Shown here in pieces: positions 1 through 7,665 of a stretch of DNA of 43,792 bases. The DNA comes from Pseudomonadota bacterium. Its GTDB lineage: Bacteria; Pseudomonadota; Gammaproteobacteria; Burkholderiales; Burkholderiaceae_B. Both the position numbers and the translations under genes were made by a program. Positions within the stretch are counted from its first letter, which is position 1. Every line of letters begins with the position of its first letter. The stretch covers positions 1 to 43,792 of the forward strand of contig JAEWEV010000024.1 of NCBI GenBank assembly GCA_023389155.1, read 5' to 3'. The notes under the pieces are model-generated. The model saw nothing but the letters and a program-made list of their open reading frames with translations, was not told where the DNA came from and made no database searches.

Positions 1-50
1 ACTGGGTTACACTAGTGCGTTTTTCCAACCGCTCTTTCTGATTAGGTTAC

Positions 51-1730
51 ATGGATATCCGACGCACCATACTCTGGATGATATTTGTTTTCTCGGCATT
101 TATGCTGTGGAACAACTGGCAAACCTACACCGGTCATCCCTCTCTTCTTGGCGAACAGCCTACGGTCGCGCAGCAGGACAATGCTGCACCGGCCTCGGGT
201 ACTCCGCAAGCCGATACGCCATCTGCACCATCGGTGCCGGGTGCGTCAACCTCTCCTGCCGAAGCGCAGGCAGCAACCGCTGCGCCATCTGAACTTGTCC
301 AGATTGAAACGGATGAATTCCGTATCCAGTTCGATACGATGGGCGCACAGCTGGTTCACGCCGAGTTGCGCAAGCACCGCGACACGGCCGACGAATCCAA
401 GGCTGCCGTCCTTCTGGAAAATAACGATATCTCACGGTACACGGTACAAAGCGGTATTGTTGCGCCCGCCGGTCAGAAGAAAAACTATCCCGACCAGTAC
501 AAACCATTCAAACTGGTTTCTACCGAAACGACCCTGTCGGGCGACACGCTGCCCGTGGTTTTCGAGTCGGAATCCGGTGGCCTGAAAGTTACCCGAACCT
601 ATACGTTCACCCGCGGGACGTACCGGATTGACGTACAGGATGAAATCACCAATACAAGCCAGGAAGCGCAGCAGCCCTCCCAGTATCTGCAGATTACACG
701 CGACGACAAGGATCCTCCGGGCGCCTCCAGCTTCTATCACACCTTTACCGGCCCGGCGATTTACAGTGAAGAAGGGCGGTTTCAGAAATTCTCCTTTTCT
801 GACATAGAAAAGAATAGCGCCGAATACGTCAAACAGGCGAAAGACGGCTGGATCGCGATGATCGAGCATTACTTCGTCACCGCCTGGGTGCCGCCAGAGG
901 GCAAAGATAGACTGTATAACCTGCGCAAAACGCCTGAAGGCCTGTACGCTGTCAGCACAGTCGAGCCGCTGGGTACTCTGGAACCAGGTGCCACCACCAC
1001 GACGCGCTCAGAACTGTGGGTGGGTCCCCAGGATCAGGATGCCCTGGCATCCGTTGCTCCCGGCCTGGATGTTGTCGTCGATTATGGCTGGCTAACCATT
1101 ATTGCCAAGCCCATGTTTGCCGTCATGCAGTGGATTCATTCCATTGTGGGCAACTGGGGCTGGACTATTGTTCTGCTTACTGTCCTGATCAAGCTGATTT
1201 TCTTCCCGCTTTCTGCCGCCAGCTACAAATCCATGGCGAAGATGAAGAATGTCGCGCCTCGTATGCAGGCCATGAAGGAAAAATTCGGTGATGACCGTCA
1301 GGCGCTGAACGCGGCCATGATGGAAATGTACCGCAAGGAAAAAATCAATCCACTGGGCGGGTGTCTGCCGATTCTGGTGCAGATTCCTGTGTTCCTTACG
1401 CTGTATCGCGTGCTGCTGGCCAGCGTCGAAATGCGCGGTGCGCCCTGGATTGGCTGGATTCATGACCTGTCCGTGCATGACCCATACTTTATTCTGCCGG
1501 TCTTCATGATGGCAAGTATGTTCCTGCAGATGCGTCTGAATCCGAAACCACCGGATCCGATGCAGGCCAAGATCATGATGTTCATGCCTCTGGTATTCGG
1601 CGCCATGATGTTCATGTTCCCGGCTGGTCTGGTTCTGTACTGGTGCGTCAATAACGTGCTGTCCATTGCCCAGCAGTGGTTCATCACACACAATCTGAAC
1701 AAGGCTGCCAACGACGCCACCATAGGCTGA
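51..1730 (+). CDS. yidC: YidC membrane protein insertase
   Basis: Inserts and folds inner-membrane proteins, alone or with the Sec translocon. The 559-residue protein has the Gram-negative YidC layout: an N-terminal membrane segment (about residues 6-21), a Pro/Ala/Thr/Gln-rich spacer (about 38-80), a large periplasmic domain (about 82-340) and a C-terminal five-helix core (about 350-545). The core shows NPLGGCLP, a DPYFILP segment and a PAGLVLYWCVNN segment, all typical. A lysine near residue 381 sits where the groove arginine of E. coli YidC is found; this is my manual alignment. The start is the first ATG, and its MDIRRT opening is common in betaproteobacteria. rnpA, yidD and rpmH are expected just upstream, outside the window; an in-frame TAG at 13-15 could end yidD but is too short to call. 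mnmE, the usual next gene, is 27 kb away and inverted. Confidence 0.98.
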   Translation: MDIRRTILWMIFVFSAFMLWNNWQTYTGHPSLLGEQPTVAQQDNAAPASGTPQADTPSAPSVPGASTSPAEAQAATAAPSELVQIETDEFRIQFDTMGAQLVHAELRKHRDTADESKAAVLLENNDISRYTVQSGIVAPAGQKKNYPDQYKPFKLVSTETTLSGDTLPVVFESESGGLKVTRTYTFTRGTYRIDVQDEITNTSQEAQQPSQYLQITRDDKDPPGASSFYHTFTGPAIYSEEGRFQKFSFSDIEKNSAEYVKQAKDGWIAMIEHYFVTAWVPPEGKDRLYNLRKTPEGLYAVSTVEPLGTLEPGATTTTRSELWVGPQDQDALASVAPGLDVVVDYGWLTIIAKPMFAVMQWIHSIVGNWGWTIVLLTVLIKLIFFPLSAASYKSMAKMKNVAPRMQAMKEKFGDDRQALNAAMMEMYRKEKINPLGGCLPILVQIPVFLTLYRVLLASVEMRGAPWIGWIHDLSVHDPYFILPVFMMASMFLQMRLNPKPPDPMQAKIMMFMPLVFGAMMFMFPAGLVLYWCVNNVLSIAQQWFITHNLNKAANDATIG

Positions 1731-1746
1731 CCGGTTCAAGCCGGTA

Positions 1747-1776
1747 GATATGGTGATCGCTCCCGGTCACCATATC
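1747..1776. repeat. 10-bp perfect inverted repeat after yidC
   Basis: GATATGGTGA at 1747-1756 is matched by TCACCATATC at 1767-1776 around a 10-base loop. It begins 16 bases after the yidC stop and has no T tract. It probably folds in the yidC mRNA 3' end, ahead of the stronger terminator that follows. Confidence 0.6.
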
Positions 1777-1813
1777 GGACTTGGCTCTACTGTTCATTTT
1801 GTTGCACACGAAA

Positions 1814-1846
1814 GCCGCTATTGCATCTGCAATGGCGGTTTTTTTT
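1814..1846 (+). terminator. Intrinsic terminator of the yidC transcript
   Basis: A stem formed by CCGCTATTGC (1815-1824) and GCAATGGCGG (1829-1838), with one G-T pair and a 4-base loop, is followed by eight T at 1839-1846. This is a standard Rho-independent terminator on the + strand, about 85 bases after yidC. It separates yidC from the LysR gene. Confidence 0.85.
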
Positions 1847-1924
1847 CGTGCTGTTGGTCCGTGGTATGATTTTGCAGGTTGCCTGTTACCGGCTTGCAAT
1901 CACAGAACACGATAAGAGAGACGC

Positions 1925-2815
1925 ATGAAAAAGCTGGATATCCCCTCCCTGGAGGCCTTTGTGGCCGCCGTAGAAGAAAAAAGCCTGTCCAGGGCGGCAC
2001 AGCGCGAAAATCTGGTTACGTCGGCTGTCAGCAAACGGATCACCGACCTGGAGAATCACCTGGAAAAAGTCCTGCTATCGCGGCACGGTCGCGGCGTCGA
2101 ACCCACACCGGCAGGTATGCTGCTGTACCAGCACGCGAAATCCATTCTGCGCAATCTGCGGCTGACAGAAAATCTGATTCATGAATTTGCCAACGACGGC
2201 AAAGCGAAACTGCGACTGCTGGCCAACCCCTCGACCATCCTGCAGTTTTTGCCGCAGCAGATGGCGCCCTTCCTGAAATCCCATACCCGCTTGCGTATTG
2301 ATCTGGTGGAATGCCATAGTTACGACATTCCCCGGCTGATTGCGGAAGACGCCGGCGATATCGGGATTTATCACGCCGATCAGCCCGCCACTGGCGTACT
2401 GTCGTTCCCCTATATGCAGGATCGTGTGGGCCTGGTTGTGCCTAACGGACACCCGCTGTCGCAGCGCGAATCGCTGTTTCTGGAAGACGCACTGGATTAC
2501 GACCTGTTGGGATATTTCCCGCGCCATTCGCTGGATTCCTTCCTGGCCTATGTCGAACCGTCTTTGTCACGTCCGCCCAATGTGAATTTGCAAGTTTCCA
2601 ATTTCGAGGCAAGATGCCGCATGATCAAGGAGGGCCTGGGCATAGGTGTAGTGCCTGAAAAGATCGCAGCCAATTATCTGCAGCCCATGGGACTGCAGTT
2701 GCTGCATCTGAAGGACAGCTGGGCGCTGCGGCAATTCTTTGTGTGCGTGAAAACGGTAGACTCGGAGGAGCCCATGATTCGTGAGCTGCTTAATGCGCTT
2801 CGCCTGAAGGCGTGA
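1925..2815 (+). CDS. LysR-family transcriptional regulator
   Basis: A 296-residue LysR-type regulator. An N-terminal winged helix-turn-helix (about residues 5-64, with SRAAQRENLVTSAVSKRI as the recognition region) is followed by a linker helix and a periplasmic-binding-like effector domain (about 90-290). An AAGAGAG ribosome site precedes the ATG at good spacing. It follows the yidC terminator and is convergent with the 2-hydroxyacid dehydrogenase gene. LysR proteins usually sense a pathway metabolite, and the Bug and acyl-CoA genes alongside suggest an organic acid; the ligand is unknown. It resembles the LysR protein at 12929-13840 in the spacing of domains and in motifs such as DIGI and DSWALRQFF/DPWARRNF, so the two may be paralogues flanking one island. 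Confidence 0.93.
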   Translation: MKKLDIPSLEAFVAAVEEKSLSRAAQRENLVTSAVSKRITDLENHLEKVLLSRHGRGVEPTPAGMLLYQHAKSILRNLRLTENLIHEFANDGKAKLRLLANPSTILQFLPQQMAPFLKSHTRLRIDLVECHSYDIPRLIAEDAGDIGIYHADQPATGVLSFPYMQDRVGLVVPNGHPLSQRESLFLEDALDYDLLGYFPRHSLDSFLAYVEPSLSRPPNVNLQVSNFEARCRMIKEGLGIGVVPEKIAANYLQPMGLQLLHLKDSWALRQFFVCVKTVDSEEPMIRELLNALRLKA

Positions 2816-3033
2816 TCTGAGCGTGATGACGGATGTGATGATAGTCGGCCCGCGCTGCAGCGATACGATATAACGTCCACATTACCACGACATTCGTTTC
2901 GCGACGAGTGCCGAGTCGGTCATGACAGCCTGCGCTATTGGTCTGTAAAAACGGGCCGGGAAACACCCCCCCGGAAATCAGGTTCGCACTGTGTTCGGAG
3001 CGAACCAGCCCCAATTGACCTTGGAGAAACGAA

Positions 3034-4038
3034 TCAGTTCGCCAGATTGCGTAGTGGTCGGCCGTGTACCCAGTTATCCAAATTTTCCATAAAAATGTCC
3101 GACACGCGATCTTCATTGCCCCTGGAATGTCCTGCTGTGTGCGGAGAGACAATGACGTTTGGCATGTCCCATAGCGGCGAATCGGCTTCCAGCGGTTCCT
3201 TCTCCACCACATCCAGGTAGGCGCCGGCCAACGTGCCATTCTGCAAGGCCTCTATCATCGCGGCCTGATCCACGACTTCGCCGCGCGACGCATTCACGAT
3301 ATGAGCACCGGGTTTCATCGCGGTCAACACATCACGATTGACAAGTTGTCGCGTTCTGTCCGTGAGCGGGCAGGCAAGAATCAGCCAGTCGATATCGGCC
3401 AGCACGTCCTGCATATTGTCATAATGAATCATTGGAACCGTGGCGTCGTTACTGACAGCGCTGTTGCGAAGGACGGTCACGCGCATGCCCAGCATGGCCA
3501 GGTAACGCTGTATCTTCTGTCCAATTGCGCCCCACCCGGCCAGCAGCACGTGCTGCCCTTCCAGATCAGGCGGCATCAAGTCACCCAGCAATGGCGCCCA
3601 GACATGCTCGCGCTGGGCGTTTTCCAGAAAACGAAAGCGGCGGTTCAGAGCCAGTACCGCGCCCAGTACGCTTTGAGCAACGATACTGGAGAGAGCACCG
3701 GTAGACGAAGTGACTTTCACTCCTTTATCTCGCAAACGGATATACACCGGACGGTCCACACCCGCTGAATGCACATGCACCCACTGCAGATTGGCTGCGT
3801 CTTCCATCATCTGGTAAAACGTCTCTGTACCAGGATCCAGCACAAACTTGGTTGACCTGCCGGTAATATCCCGGGACACAAACGCAATATCAATCTGCTT
3901 GAGGGTTTCCTCATCCAGTCGCTCACCGTCATACGGTACGAAGCGAACATGCTCCAGTGCGTAGCGTGACCTTACGGTTTTACGTACATGCTCCAAAACC
4001 CTGGAAGAAATCAATACTGTCAGTGCCGGTGTTGCCAT
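3034..4038 (-). CDS. D-2-hydroxyacid dehydrogenase (NAD-binding)
   Basis: A 334-residue member of the D-isomer-specific 2-hydroxyacid dehydrogenase family, which interconverts 2-oxoacids and D-2-hydroxyacids with NAD(P)H. Visible are the Rossmann motif GWGAIG (about 168-173), the catalytic Arg in SRGEVVD (about 252), the Glu in VEKEPL (about 281) and the catalytic His in SPHTAG (about 300). I chose the ATG at 4038 (opening MATPALTVL); an in-frame TTG at 4047 would add three residues, but neither start has a clear ribosome site. It is the last gene of a leftward run, 112 bases after the Bug gene, so it may process the imported substrate or a product of it. It could equally be a glyoxylate/hydroxypyruvate reductase; the exact substrate is open. 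Confidence 0.9.
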   Translation of the reverse strand: MATPALTVLISSRVLEHVRKTVRSRYALEHVRFVPYDGERLDEETLKQIDIAFVSRDITGRSTKFVLDPGTETFYQMMEDAANLQWVHVHSAGVDRPVYIRLRDKGVKVTSSTGALSSIVAQSVLGAVLALNRRFRFLENAQREHVWAPLLGDLMPPDLEGQHVLLAGWGAIGQKIQRYLAMLGMRVTVLRNSAVSNDATVPMIHYDNMQDVLADIDWLILACPLTDRTRQLVNRDVLTAMKPGAHIVNASRGEVVDQAAMIEALQNGTLAGAYLDVVEKEPLEADSPLWDMPNVIVSPHTAGHSRGNEDRVSDIFMENLDNWVHGRPLRNLAN

Positions 4039-4150
4039 GTTTTTCAAATGAAATGGGTTACGTCATACACAAGGATATACCAATGCTGTGCTCGCGCCAG
4101 CCAGGAAGTGGGCACTTTGCCCACTTCCCGATATTTGCTCTGGCACGGGC

Positions 4151-5137
4151 TTACTTGGCAGAGATACCCATTTCAGCCGTGAACGATTTCCATTTTTCGT
4201 TTTCATCTTTCACGAACTTGGTAAACTCCTCTGCTGTTCCCCCTACGGGTTCGGCACCCTCGTTGGACAGTTTGGCTTTCACAGTAGGATTCTGCAGAAC
4301 GGTGTTGATGTCTTTATTGAGCTTTTCAATGATGTCGTCTGGCGTTTTGGCTGGTGCAAAGTAACCGAACCATGATCCCATGGCGAAGTCCTTATACCCG
4401 GCCTCTTGCATGGTTGGTACATCTTTGAGCGCAGGCGAGCGCTTAGCTGTGGACACCGCCAACGGAACGAGCTTGCCACCTTTAATATTTCCAATCACAG
4501 AGGGCAAGGTGGCAAACATGAACTGAACCCTTCCCGAGAGCACGTCATTCAATGCGTCCGCGCCCTTGTATGGAATATGGGTGACAGTCAGATCACGCGT
4601 TTTTGCCATCAGCGCACACGACAGGTGCGCAGCGGTGCCCACGCCCGTAGAAGCACAGTTGTACTGGCCTGGATTTTCCTCAATTTTTTTGGTCAGTTCA
4701 TCAACTGTCTTGATGTTGAGTGACGGCGACACTACCAGTACGTTGGGCACATCTGCCACCAGCACAATAGCCCGCAGATCCGTCATGGTATTGAAGGAGC
4801 TTTTCGCATAAATATAGGGGTTGACGGCAATTGGGCCAATGGAGTTCATCAGGATCGTGTACCCATCAGGCTTGGCACTGACCACCGCCCCAGTGCCGAT
4901 ATTGCCCGCGGCGCCCGGCTTGTTCTCTACTACCACACTTTCCTTCCACATCTTGCTCAATTCATTGCTGATTTCACGCGCGATAATGTCAGTCGTACCG
5001 CCAGCGGTGAAGGCAACCACCGTCTTTACGGGCTGAGTGGGCCATTCCTGCGCCATCGTTACGGATCCGGTTACGATGGTGGCACATGCGGCTAGGGTGA
5101 TTGCTGTCTGTCTGATAGTTGGTTTAAACCTGAACAT
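4151..5137 (-). CDS. Bug-family (TctC-like) periplasmic solute-binding protein
   Basis: A 328-residue extracytoplasmic binding protein of the Bug family, greatly expanded in Bordetella and relatives and known to bind carboxylates and related small polar molecules. A signal peptide covers residues 1-29 with likely cleavage after VTMA. The mature part opens with WPTQPVKTVVAFTAGG, the usual Bug N terminus, and continues with VENKPGAAGNIG and AKPDGYTI. An AGGAGATAG ribosome site lies just before the ATG. No TctA/TctB membrane genes accompany it, which is common for orphan Bug proteins. It sits between the aldolase and 2-hydroxyacid dehydrogenase genes in one leftward run, so it likely captures the substrate of that run. 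Confidence 0.93.
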   Translation of the reverse strand: MFRFKPTIRQTAITLAACATIVTGSVTMAQEWPTQPVKTVVAFTAGGTTDIIAREISNELSKMWKESVVVENKPGAAGNIGTGAVVSAKPDGYTILMNSIGPIAVNPYIYAKSSFNTMTDLRAIVLVADVPNVLVVSPSLNIKTVDELTKKIEENPGQYNCASTGVGTAAHLSCALMAKTRDLTVTHIPYKGADALNDVLSGRVQFMFATLPSVIGNIKGGKLVPLAVSTAKRSPALKDVPTMQEAGYKDFAMGSWFGYFAPAKTPDDIIEKLNKDINTVLQNPTVKAKLSNEGAEPVGGTAEEFTKFVKDENEKWKSFTAEMGISAK

Positions 5138-5320
5138 TTTCTATCTCCTGAATTTTTATAAAAATAAAACATCTGTGATTTCGTCCCCAACCCGCTCCAG
5201 AGACGGATACGCACGTTCGGGGAACATCCGAGACGATGGTCTTTTATCGTGCATTGTTAACACCGCAACGGGTGATATCGTCTTGCCGGGCCTTGCGGCA
5301 CGAAGTCGCGAAACCCGCCG

Positions 5321-6103
5321 TCAATCCTTGAAACCTGGATCCAGCTTTTCCATCTTTCTTAACAGAGCCGGCCACTCCATCAGCCCGTAGGGCCTGCGTG
5401 TACCGGGCTGATAATTCTTGTAGGTCTCTTCGAGTACTGACGCGCTTACTTCGTTCAGCGGCGTATTGCATGACATGGCGGCAATCTGTGCCCGACAGGC
5501 AAGTTCCAGCCGATGCATCCAGTTGAACGCCTCGCCTATCGTATTGCCAACTGTGATCAGGCCATGGTTTCGAAGAATCATGGCCTCGGAAGTGCCCAGA
5601 TCCTTTACCAACGACTCCTGTTCGGTCAGATCCAGCACCACACCCTGATAATCGTGATATGCGATGTGCAGGAACCGCATCGCCGTCTGGTTCAGCGGCA
5701 GCAGTCCGCATTTGAGTGACGATACCGCCATACCCGCCCAGGTGTGGGTATGGATGACACAGGCGACCTCGGGACGTGCCTCGTGGATCGCGCTATGAAT
5801 GACAAAACCGGCCTTGTTGACCCCGTAGTTGAGCTCACCAAAATCCGGTGTACTAAGAATATTTCCTTTGTGATCAATCTTCAGCAGGCTGGATGCCGTG
5901 ATCTCTTCGTAGAGTAAGCCGTAGGCATTGATCAGGAACGCATCCTCTTCGCCCGGCACGCGCAGCGAGATGTGGTTGGCGATCATGTCAGACATGCCAT
6001 AGTGGGCTACCAGACGGTAGCAGGCGGCCAGATCCACACGGGCTTTCCATTCCTCTTCACTGCATGACTGCTTTGCGCTGGGGACCTCAATCTGGCTCAT
6101 CAT
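5321..6103 (-). CDS. Class II aldolase/adducin-family protein
   Basis: A 260-residue protein of the class II aldolase/adducin N-terminal family, zinc enzymes such as L-fuculose-phosphate aldolase and various decarboxylases. The metal-binding HTH motif in CVIHTHTWAG gives His118 and His120, and RNHGLITVG gives His180, counted from the start used here. I start at the ATG at 6103 because GGAAAGG lies five bases upstream; an in-frame ATG 33 bases further upstream lacks a ribosome site. Neighbours are acyl-CoA dehydrogenase upstream and Bug protein downstream, all on the minus strand. Many family members in Bordetella-type genomes lack an assigned substrate. A retro-aldol or decarboxylation step in the local pathway is inference. 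Confidence 0.88.
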   Translation of the reverse strand: MMSQIEVPSAKQSCSEEEWKARVDLAACYRLVAHYGMSDMIANHISLRVPGEEDAFLINAYGLLYEEITASSLLKIDHKGNILSTPDFGELNYGVNKAGFVIHSAIHEARPEVACVIHTHTWAGMAVSSLKCGLLPLNQTAMRFLHIAYHDYQGVVLDLTEQESLVKDLGTSEAMILRNHGLITVGNTIGEAFNWMHRLELACRAQIAAMSCNTPLNEVSASVLEETYKNYQPGTRRPYGLMEWPALLRKMEKLDPGFKD

Positions 6104-6234
6104 TTTTTCCTTTCCGAAATATGTATTCTTTTGCATTCAATCGTATTCATAATAAAACATACAACGACATATTCCTCATTGGAGTTAACCCTATATAGCA
6201 AGTGAAATGCCGTATTTTTCATGCAAGTGACTGC

Positions 6235-7383
6235 TCAGCCGGCGCGCTGAGAGAAAGTGCGTTCGAACACCCCTTCAGCGATACGATTTTTCAGTATTTC
6301 GATGGATCCGCCCGCAATCATCCAGCCCCGGCAACGACGAACGCAATATTCCACCAGTGATTCCCGGCTGTACCCCATACCGCCCATGACTTGCAGTGCT
6401 TCGTTAGCTACGTCAAAGCCGATCTGGTTGCAGTACGCCTTGGCGATTGCCGTCTCGGTCGGTGACGGAAAGCCGCTATCCGCACCCGAGGCCGCCTTAT
6501 AGAGCAACAACTGGGCGGCATCCAGCTTGATGCGCATATCGGCGAATTTCCATTGAATACCCTGAAATTCGCACAACAACTTGCCGAACTGGCGTCGCTG
6601 CAGTGCCCAGTTTTTTGCCTCCTCAAAGGCATATCTGCCCAGTGCGAGCGAACGCGAAGTGTTGCCTAGTCGTTCCACATTGAATCCTGCGATCTGCTTC
6701 TTGAAGCCGCCCTCACCCAGCACGACCTGCTCGTCGGGTACATACACGTTATCCATGAAGATTTCGACCCACTCCTCGTCGGACATAAAGGCTGAACGTT
6801 TACCCAGGCGCATGCCTTCGGCGCGCGTTTCTATCATGACAGATCCGATTCCCTTGGTACCCGGTCCGAACCGGACGTAAGCCAGAATGAAGTCGGCATG
6901 AGGACCGTGCGTTGTGAAAATCTTGGTTCCGTTGATGCGCCAGCCATTCCCATCGCGAGTGGCCGTGGTTTTCAGCTCTGTAACGGCCGAACCTGCGTCG
7001 GGCTCTGTCATGCCAACTGCAATCAACGCCTTTCCGGCCAGTAGCGGCTTCAGGTATTTCTCTTTCTGAAAGTCCGAGCCGTACTCCGCCAGCACGCGAA
7101 TGGCGCCGAAATTTCCGGCCTGAACCACATCCGCGCTGCGAGGACAAACTGAAGCGACCGTCTGTATGGCAATCACCGCGTCCATCAGTGTTCCGCCCAG
7201 CCCTCCATCAGCTTCGGCAATCGTAATGCCCAGCAAGCCCTGCTCTGCCATTTTGGCAGATACGTCCCAGGGATAATCCTGTGAATGGGCGCGCGCAACC
7301 GCAGAATCCCGCAATTCGTTTTCGGCGAAACGGCGCACCGCAGACTCAAACCCTTTCTGTTCCGTATTCAGTTCGAAATCCAT
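6235..7383 (-). CDS. Acyl-CoA dehydrogenase
   Basis: A 382-residue FAD enzyme that would oxidise an acyl-CoA to the 2-enoyl-CoA and pass electrons to electron-transfer flavoprotein. It has the family signatures VGMTEPDAGS (about 123-132), the RRQFGK segment (about 263-268) and QVMGGMGYSRE (about 331-341). The C-terminal YEG-type position that carries the base in medium- and short-chain enzymes reads IAGGS (356-360), without the Glu. A glutamate in NVERL (Glu238) lies where isovaleryl-CoA and long-chain dehydrogenases place their base, which suggests a branched or unusual substrate; this is manual alignment. AGGAG precedes the ATG. It lies between the NDP-forming CoA synthetase and aldolase genes. 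Confidence 0.95.
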   Translation of the reverse strand: MDFELNTEQKGFESAVRRFAENELRDSAVARAHSQDYPWDVSAKMAEQGLLGITIAEADGGLGGTLMDAVIAIQTVASVCPRSADVVQAGNFGAIRVLAEYGSDFQKEKYLKPLLAGKALIAVGMTEPDAGSAVTELKTTATRDGNGWRINGTKIFTTHGPHADFILAYVRFGPGTKGIGSVMIETRAEGMRLGKRSAFMSDEEWVEIFMDNVYVPDEQVVLGEGGFKKQIAGFNVERLGNTSRSLALGRYAFEEAKNWALQRRQFGKLLCEFQGIQWKFADMRIKLDAAQLLLYKAASGADSGFPSPTETAIAKAYCNQIGFDVANEALQVMGGMGYSRESLVEYCVRRCRGWMIAGGSIEILKNRIAEGVFERTFSQRAG

Positions 7384-7469
7384 GTTTTTTAAACTCCTGG
7401 TGTAATTTTGTGCTTAACCGGTAAACGGTTGTGTGTAATCAGTAATCAATAATTCAGTATTCAGCGTTA

Positions 7470-7515
7470 GGCTCTGGGTAATCGGGTGTTCCGGCGTTTG
7501 GCTCTGAATAATCGG
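7470..7515. repeat. Imperfect 30-bp-period direct repeat
   Basis: GGCTCTGGGTAATCGG at 7470-7485 recurs as GGCTCTGAATAATCGG at 7500-7515, 14 of 16 bases the same, each followed by a GTG-rich segment. It lies in the 282-base gap between the CoA synthetase and acyl-CoA dehydrogenase genes. No gene, clear promoter or terminator was seen in that gap. Confidence 0.5.
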
Positions 7516-7665
7516 CGTGTGGTGTTCGACTCTTACGAATCGGTGGCCGGTTACCGATCAACGCTGGTGAATACGCTAAGCCGGTATGACAAATCCCCGA
7601 TGTCAGATTCCAGACCCCGGGTCGCGGGTCCGCAAATGCCCACTTCCGTCAGACAATTACAACCG

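Noticed and set aside
1092..1739. 215-codon open frame opposite yidC
   Set aside because: It lies wholly antisense to the conserved yidC core, is rich in His and Gln as expected of a shadow frame, and lacks a ribosome site and family resemblance.
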